Positions 59,199 through 64,000 of a DNA stretch of 64,000 nt are shown piece by piece. The DNA lies in the NCBI RefSeq assembly GCF_965228935.1, contig NZ_OZ245846.1:3906001-3970000 (forward strand). The letters run 5' to 3'. Each line of letters starts with the position of its first letter. Within the stretch, counting starts at the first letter, position 1. The stretch comes from Ulvibacterium sp965228935 (GTDB lineage: Bacteria > Bacteroidota > Bacteroidia > Flavobacteriales > Flavobacteriaceae). A program made the translations under genes and the position numbers. The notes under the pieces are model-generated. The model was given only the letters and a program-made list of their open reading frames with translations, had not been told where the DNA came from and ran no database searches.

Positions 59199-59939
59199 AT
59201 GATGTGGTTTGTTAATACCGATAGGCGGTTCTTTTATTTTGCTACGCTAGTGCTACTGGCGGTGTTCGGTATTTCTCTAGTTCAAAACGTCATCCGATAT
59301 AAGCATCATGCAAGCTATGATATTTGGACCTCGGTAATTTATCTAGCAGTCTCTGTATTGCTCTTTATTCCCTTTATGGCATTTTCGCTCCAAGTTCAAA
59401 AAGAATTAAATGTACGGTTTAACAAGTGGTACTGGCCTATGGTCTGTCTGTTGGCCCTTTTTATTTTGCTTACTTTTTATCTTCTATCAGGGATTCTTTT
59501 ACATAGTCTTGAATTCTTTGATTCTTTTGTTTCCGAGGATTACGCACGTTACTATTTTGGTCGTGAGGCCCTATATCATCTTTTGGTAGTTTTTGGATCT
59601 TCCTTGTTCGTACGACTTAAAGGGAAGAAAAAAAGTACGACCATAGAGGTTAGCAAGGGTAGAAAGACCATAACACTTCGATTGGAAGCCATACATTGGA
59701 TAGAAGCGGATGATCACTACCTTAACTTTTATACGGAAACGGATGTCTTTATCAAACGGGCCAATCTAAGTGATACGGCAAAACAACTTGCACCGGATTT
59801 CATTAGAATTCACCGAAAATATGTAGTCAATAAAAGTCAAATTGTTTCTAAAGAAAAGAAGCAACGTGGGGAATTTGTTCTTCTAAGCTCAGGAAAAAAG
59901 CTAAAAGTGGGCCAGTCTTTTGCACCATTGTCTTGGTAA
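59199..59939 (+). CDS. Membrane-bound LytTR transcriptional regulator
   Basis: A 246-residue protein with three or four N-terminal membrane helices (FFYFATLVLLAVFGISLVQN; IYLAVSVLLFIPFMAF; MVCLLALFILLTFYLLSGIL; HLLVVFGSSLFV) and a C-terminal LytTR domain (ITLRLEAIHWIEADDHYLNF, FIRIHRKYVVNKSQI, GKKLKVGQSF). There is no receiver domain, so it is not a classical response regulator; it probably senses a signal directly in the membrane, or is held there. The direct repeat at 58502-58533 is a candidate site. It is the last gene of the co-oriented cyclase, ankyrin and LytTR set. Confidence 0.85.
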   Translation: MMWFVNTDRRFFYFATLVLLAVFGISLVQNVIRYKHHASYDIWTSVIYLAVSVLLFIPFMAFSLQVQKELNVRFNKWYWPMVCLLALFILLTFYLLSGILLHSLEFFDSFVSEDYARYYFGREALYHLLVVFGSSLFVRLKGKKKSTTIEVSKGRKTITLRLEAIHWIEADDHYLNFYTETDVFIKRANLSDTAKQLAPDFIRIHRKYVVNKSQIVSKEKKQRGEFVLLSSGKKLKVGQSFAPLSW

Positions 59940-60094
59940 ATTCGTTTATATTATTAGGTCGTTGCTCGTCCTCCAGAGGGCGAAACTCTCTTCAAAACCT
60001 GTAATATACTGGACAAAGCCGAAATGTTTTAGGTAAGGCGCTACATAACTATTTGAGTAGAGCTCAACATAGCCAACGATCTAAATAACTATGT

Positions 60095-60952
60095 CTAATA
60101 CGTAGCGCCTACCTGAACAAAACTATTTCTTGAATGGTATCTCGGTGTTTCGGGAGCGGCCATACAACAAGTGGATCCCAAATAGAATAACGCGATTTCC
60201 TCTAGTTTTTCCACTTTGGATCCCACGGTCATATGTTTTGGAAGCGCAATGGTACCTACGGCCGGACCACCGACAATGGACAAGTACCACGTACGCCCCC
60301 AGATATCCTCAATATCTATATTATATCGTTCGTTGCGCAATGCCGGTAAAGAAGGATTCTGTTTGTATATCCATGGTCTCAGTATCACAAGATCCCCGGG
60401 AACGTGCTGAATTCGGCTTACGGTACCGGACACTGGAGCATGGATACGGTGGTAGTTCTTATTATGCAAAAATACATTCGTGAAATAGTAGTCCTCTGGG
60501 ATAGGGACTTTACCTATCTGGAAAATAGTTTCGATACTGCGTTTGTCCCCCTTTACATTGGAGATTGTGGTATCCACTACGGAACCTAAATCACACAGCA
60601 GACCTTCACAAGGCCAAACATAAGCACTTTGGTTTTGGGGAAGTTCCTTGAATTCCCTGGTAAAAAAATCCTGAAAGTTGGCAAATTCCTTTTTCCCATC
60701 AGGTGGTTTGAATTTTTGTAGATAGTTCTTATCCCTATAGTTAACTTTTAGGTAGGGACCTATGATTTTTTTGGAGTACGATTTGGTATAGAGGGATGAA
60801 TACCAAGCGGATATTCTACGTTGTAGGGTGCTTGGTAAACTTCCCCAAAGCCTCACTGAAAGGAATTGATAAATGGCGGCTCTCCACCGTGGTACTTTAA
60901 AAACCGTAAAATAGATGTCGGATTCTGTGGTAGGATAGGAAACAGGTGGCAT
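60095..60952 (-). CDS. Phosphatidylserine decarboxylase-like protein with altered catalytic motif
   Basis: A 285-residue member of the phosphatidylserine decarboxylase family. Recognisable blocks: FQDFFTREFKELPQN, VKGDKRSIETIF, the conserved His pair in NKNYHRIHAPVSGTV (His168, His171), PALRNERYNIDI, and the self-cleavage motif YLGSTC with Ser260, where the pyruvoyl group would form. The usual catalytic Asp of the PVDG motif is Glu116 in WPCEGLLCD. The family uses an Asp-His-Ser triad to cleave itself, so the Glu may slow or change the reaction. There is no signal peptide. It could be a divergent, secondary copy. It has no neighbours on its strand. Confidence 0.75.
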   Translation of the reverse strand: MPPVSYPTTESDIYFTVFKVPRWRAAIYQFLSVRLWGSLPSTLQRRISAWYSSLYTKSYSKKIIGPYLKVNYRDKNYLQKFKPPDGKKEFANFQDFFTREFKELPQNQSAYVWPCEGLLCDLGSVVDTTISNVKGDKRSIETIFQIGKVPIPEDYYFTNVFLHNKNYHRIHAPVSGTVSRIQHVPGDLVILRPWIYKQNPSLPALRNERYNIDIEDIWGRTWYLSIVGGPAVGTIALPKHMTVGSKVEKLEEIALFYLGSTCCMAAPETPRYHSRNSFVQVGATY

Positions 60953-61414
60953 ATACTTAGTTCATTTAAAATGGCAAGTGCCCTACTATCCGGTTTTCCC
61001 TCCTCAAGGCCCAAATAGCATGAGCACCTTGCCAAATCGGTAACAAATTTCCCGATTGTGATTCGTTGATATCGGGAAGAATTCTTTTTTGGTAGTCTTT
61101 CAAAACCTGATGAAAGTTGTGTTACAAAGACTGTCCGCTTTTTGATGATGATCCAAAGTAAGGGAGCCTACCCTGCATTATCAAGACATTTTTGTGAATG
61201 ACCCAGTTCACTTGGGATATGACTTTTAAGGGTCGTTTGATGACGAAAACTGGTCTAAATGGGTTGTTGGGACGTATAAAAAGTCGCTGGGCTCCCATTT
61301 AAGGAATGATTAACAGAAAACGCTATGAAATACTTTACTTAAGGTCGCCGGTACCCTTTGAAACCCGAAAAGGGAACCTGTTTTGTGACTTCAAAAAAAT
61401 TTAATAAAGTATAA

Positions 61415-62155
61415 CTATTGACGCAAGGCCTCTAGCGCTTGCGAACGGTAATTCCGACCAATCGGAAGTTCACGGCCCTTCACTTCTACCATAATATTGT
61501 TATAGGCAGTGATGTGAGTTAGAGAAATGATGTAAGAACGATGGATCCGGATAAAATGTTGTTTGGGGAGTTTCTCGGCCAAATAACTGATACGCTGTGT
61601 GGTAACCACTTCCCTATCCGTTAAGTGAATAATGACCTTATCGTTAAGACTTTCCAGATAATGGATGCAACCTAAATCCAGTTTAACCACCTTACGGTCT
61701 GCCTTGATATAGAGAAAATCCTGCTCCGAAGTAGTGGTTCCCTCCTCCCTTGCGGTTTCGGATTCGGCACCATTAAGTTCCGCGTGTTGTCCCTGGAGAT
61801 ATTTGTTCACCTTAGATATCGTCTTTAAAAAACGGGTAAGGGAAATTGGTTTTAGGAGGTAATCTATGGCATCAAGTTCAAAAGCTTTTACGGCAAAATC
61901 CCTATATGCCGTGGTGAAAACGATCAATGGCGGGTTCTTAATCGATTCGATCAGTTCCAATCCGTTTAATTTGGGCATTTTAATGTCCAGGAAAACCAAC
62001 TGTATATGCCCCTGCTGTATATGTTCAAAGGCCTCCAGGGCGTTACTACAACTTGCTACGACTTCCAATTGATCAATTTGTTCGGCATACTTCACCAACA
62101 CATTTCTGGCCAGGGGCTCATCATCTACAATAATGCACTTGATCTTATTGGACAT
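61415..62155 (-). CDS. LytTR family response regulator
   Basis: A 246-residue protein: receiver domain (CIIVDDEPLARNVLVKYAEQ; phospho-acceptor Asp in LVFLDIKMPKLNGLE; FTTAYRDFAVKAFELDAIDY, then LLKPI), a linker rich in Glu and Thr (SETAREEGTTTSEQ) and a LytTR domain (FLYIKADRKVVKLDLGCIHY, FIRIHRSYIISLTHI, LPIGRNYRSQAL). It overlaps the kinase gene upstream by 11 bases. The 462 bases after it (60953-61414) hold no gene; only a short CCCTTT/AAAGGG hairpin near 61360-61378 was noticed. Confidence 0.9.
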   Translation of the reverse strand: MSNKIKCIIVDDEPLARNVLVKYAEQIDQLEVVASCSNALEAFEHIQQGHIQLVFLDIKMPKLNGLELIESIKNPPLIVFTTAYRDFAVKAFELDAIDYLLKPISLTRFLKTISKVNKYLQGQHAELNGAESETAREEGTTTSEQDFLYIKADRKVVKLDLGCIHYLESLNDKVIIHLTDREVVTTQRISYLAEKLPKQHFIRIHRSYIISLTHITAYNNIMVEVKGRELPIGRNYRSQALEALRQ

Positions 62156-63233
62156 TCTCTTCTTGGGTTAGGTTGGAAATACTGCTCAAGTCGATATTGA
62201 GTTTTACCAAAAAACTATCTTCCTCTTCCAAAATCTTCAATTCATATTTGTCCGGAAAAAACAATTCCAATCGCCTTTTTACGTTGGTAAGTCCTATGTT
62301 CTTGTCCGTGTCCAGCCCTTCTTTGGAAGGTTCGGAACTCTTACTGTTTTCCACCATAAAGATCAGATTTTCCTTGATCAGTTTAAGATCTATGGTAATC
62401 CAGGCATCACTGATCTCATTATCGGCCCCATGCTTAAATGCATTTTCCACAAAGGGCAATAACAATAGTGGAGGAATGAGCGTTTCGGTATTGTCAATGG
62501 ATTCGGAAACGTTGATACTTAAGCCCTCTTCATACCGTATGCGTTCCAGGGCCACCAAGTTCATCAACTGCTCCCATTCCCTTCCAATGGAGATAAAACG
62601 TTCGTTGCACTCATATAGCATATAATCCAAAAATTTGGATAGACCCAGGACTACATCAGGGGTTTTTTTGGACTGGGACAGGGACAGGGAATAAATACTG
62701 TTTAGGGTGTTGAACAGAAAATGGGGATGGATCTGTGCCTTTAGGAATTTGAGCTCTGTAGCTACTTTCTCCTTTTCCAGTTCCTTGTTGATTTTATCCT
62801 TCTGATAGTAGAACAACTGCAATTTAATGGCCATGGCCACAAACACCGGAGTATATACCGCAACAAGGGAATTAAGCAGCTTGGGCAGATATAACATAGG
62901 TGTCTTCCAGTATTCCTTTTCCGGGCTATACCAGCGATAGAGATAAGTCCATATCATATAGCGATCGATCACTCCCATGGCTAGGGCTAAAAGTATGGAT
63001 AGTATTACGTACTGGAAAGTTTTCTTGGGATACAGGAACTTGGGCATCAAGTAATAGAGGGTAATGTAGGTTGGAATCATTTTCCATGGCAAAAGAAACA
63101 GCAACTGTTGGAATTGTTCCCAATACTCATCATCATAGCTCCCCCACATTAGGGTATATAATGCCACATAGGACATCCAAAAAAGGACATGATAGTATAC
63201 CCTGTTTTTACGATTTGAAATCTTGTCGATCAT
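62145..63233 (-). CDS. LytS-type sensor histidine kinase
   Basis: A 362-residue kinase with four membrane helices in the first 150 residues (YYHVLFWMSYVALYTLMWGS; FQYVILSILLALAMGVI; LLNSLVAVYTPVFVAMAIKL), a coiled coil (DKINKELEKEKVATELKFLK) and the His_kinase block KAQIHPHFLFNTLNSIYSLS. The ATP-binding part shows LLLPFVENAFKHGADNEI and NIGLTNVKRRLELFF. It forms a pair with the overlapping LytTR regulator. Third such pair in the window, similar in plan to 21840-23598. Signal unknown. Confidence 0.9.
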   Translation of the reverse strand: MIDKISNRKNRVYYHVLFWMSYVALYTLMWGSYDDEYWEQFQQLLFLLPWKMIPTYITLYYLMPKFLYPKKTFQYVILSILLALAMGVIDRYMIWTYLYRWYSPEKEYWKTPMLYLPKLLNSLVAVYTPVFVAMAIKLQLFYYQKDKINKELEKEKVATELKFLKAQIHPHFLFNTLNSIYSLSLSQSKKTPDVVLGLSKFLDYMLYECNERFISIGREWEQLMNLVALERIRYEEGLSINVSESIDNTETLIPPLLLLPFVENAFKHGADNEISDAWITIDLKLIKENLIFMVENSKSSEPSKEGLDTDKNIGLTNVKRRLELFFPDKYELKILEEEDSFLVKLNIDLSSISNLTQEENVQ

Positions 63234-63449
63234 TCGGAGCGATTTGCCTGCAATTTTTTGTGAAATTACTAATTACCGGTAAGCTTATAAAATAACGGGA
63301 CCAAACGACACTCTTTTGCCCGCCAAAGCCGTTTTTGCCGCGGTAAACGTTTCTCTTTTCAGCTTTTGCTCGATTTTCCCATTTCCCGGTTCGGGACATA
63401 ATAGGACAGGAACATTATTTTGTTAAATTTTTCATAGGCTTTTCTTCTG

Positions 63450-63484
63450 TTTGCCTCGACAATCGCAAGTAAGCCGTACTTTTG
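63450..63484 (+). promoter_or_regulatory. Candidate promoter of the MscS-type channel gene
   Basis: TTTG (63450-63453), a 23-base spacer and TACTTTTG (63477-63484) fit the Bacteroidota promoter layout, 21 bases before the start codon at 63506. Confidence 0.45.
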
Positions 63485-63505
63485 CAATCGCCAATTCAAC
63501 AGTGC

Positions 63506-64000
63506 ATGGTTATGGATACAAAATATGGTCATATCCTCTATGATTATCTTCTAAAAATGGGATTGGAGGAAACATCGGCGTCTTATGTTAACCTGTTTGT
63601 GCTTTTAGTGGGAAGTATTGCCATTTCCGGGTTATTGGATTTCATTATCTGGAAAATCCTCCGCACACTTTCGGTACGTTTGGCCAGGCGTACGGCGACT
63701 AATTTTGACAATTTTCTGGTTGCCCACAAAGTGCCTAGATATATTGCCCATGTATTTCCTTTATTGTTGCTTTTTGAACTTTTCCCGGTAGTATTCATGG
63801 ATTTTGAATATGGCGGTGCCCTAGCACTTAAGGCATTGATGATCTTAGGGGTACTATTAGCGTTGGTGCTGGTAAAAAGTTTGCTTTCGAGCACCAAGGA
63901 TTACTTGAAGACATTGCCCCACTTGCGGGACAAACCCTTGGACAGCTACATTCAGGTCTTTATGATATTTGCCTGGGCCGGAGGCATTTTGACCATTTTC
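63506..64000 (+). CDS. MscS-type mechanosensitive channel protein (3' end outside window)
   Basis: The frame opens at ATG 63506 (MVMDTKYGHILYDYLLKMGL; a second ATG at 63512) and stays open to the window end, giving at least 165 residues. Visible are three membrane helices (YVNLFVLLVGSIAISGLLDF; VPRYIAHVFPLLLLFELFPV; ALMILGVLLALVLVKSLL) and loop motifs such as LARRTATNFDNFLVAHKV and LDSYIQVFMIFAWAGGI, which match the N-terminal half of the larger YbdG-like MscS proteins. The beta domain that defines the family lies beyond the window. It would release solutes under osmotic downshock. A good promoter match precedes it. Confidence 0.72.
   Translation, partial: MVMDTKYGHILYDYLLKMGLEETSASYVNLFVLLVGSIAISGLLDFIIWKILRTLSVRLARRTATNFDNFLVAHKVPRYIAHVFPLLLLFELFPVVFMDFEYGGALALKALMILGVLLALVLVKSLLSSTKDYLKTLPHLRDKPLDSYIQVFMIFAWAGGILTIF

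Noticed and set aside
60953..61414. Hidden small gene or RNA in the gap after the third LytTR pair
   Set aside because: Several short ORFs exist but none has a ribosome site with a plausible product, and no tRNA-like fold was seen.

Overview
The window looks like chromosome of a marine-type Flavobacteriaceae (Bacteroidota). The evidence is the gene content (several LytS/LytTR pairs, a large DUF5916 outer-membrane barrel protein, MerC, short SxC-type lipoprotein signals), a moderate GC content, and -7 elements of the Bacteroidota type (TAnnTTTG). No rRNA, tRNA, CRISPR array, integrase or transposase was seen. All identifications come from reading motifs; no database was searched.

Layout. 1-910: end of a repeat-rich secreted protein. 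1318-3581: GMC oxidoreductase with its Tat-exported small subunit, divergent from a Crp/Fnr regulator. 4547-9980: DUF3313 lipoprotein, Acg-type nitroreductase, membrane class III cyclase and a cytochrome c-PQQ sugar dehydrogenase fusion. 10377-18150: small lipoprotein, S9 peptidase, CocE/NonD hydrolase, AraC regulator and CPBP protease, with a three-unit intergenic repeat at 13.26-13.9 kb. 18.2-24.4 kb: two decayed copies of an ECF sigma factor/small Cys-protein module bracket a DUF5916 protein, an NTF2-like protein and a LytS/LytTR pair. 24444-25217: DUF1080 lipoprotein.

25.4-30.6 kb is the most unusual part. A DUF4198 protein and a HupE/UreJ permease precede an apparent operon (His-rich lipoprotein, YidD, HisI, FolE, 5' part of a Fur-family regulator). 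It faces a merC-DUF1826 operon. Four palindromes with the core TGCAAC-N3-GTTGCA lie at the two promoter regions. The Fur-family gene and the DUF1826 gene are both cut off at one shared junction, and a second Fur-family regulator survives only as a fragment with a stop codon. I read this as a zinc-limitation (Zur-type) regulon whose local regulators have been lost.

30.6-48.8 kb: serine hydrolase, a second LytS/LytTR pair, dienelactone hydrolase, an AraC regulator ahead of a lipase/amine-oxidase pair, an unrecognised protein with an acidic coiled coil, 2H phosphoesterase, LRR lipoprotein, purple acid phosphatase, an isolated FabD, a Crp/Fnr regulator and a beta-propeller/Dabb fusion. 49.0-55.0 kb: repeat lipoprotein, transglutaminase, carboxypeptidase-D-regulatory-like protein, TauE/SafE permease, L-serine dehydratase.

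55.0-57.5 kb: an AT-rich Dcm-like cytosine methyltransferase with a tightly coupled small partner lies between a decayed copy of the start of a cyclase gene and the intact cyclase gene. That fits restriction-modification insertion with long target duplication. 57.3-64 kb: cyclase, ankyrin protein preceded by a LytTR-type direct repeat, membrane LytTR protein, a phosphatidylserine-decarboxylase-like protein with an altered catalytic motif, a third LytS/LytTR pair and the start of an MscS channel.
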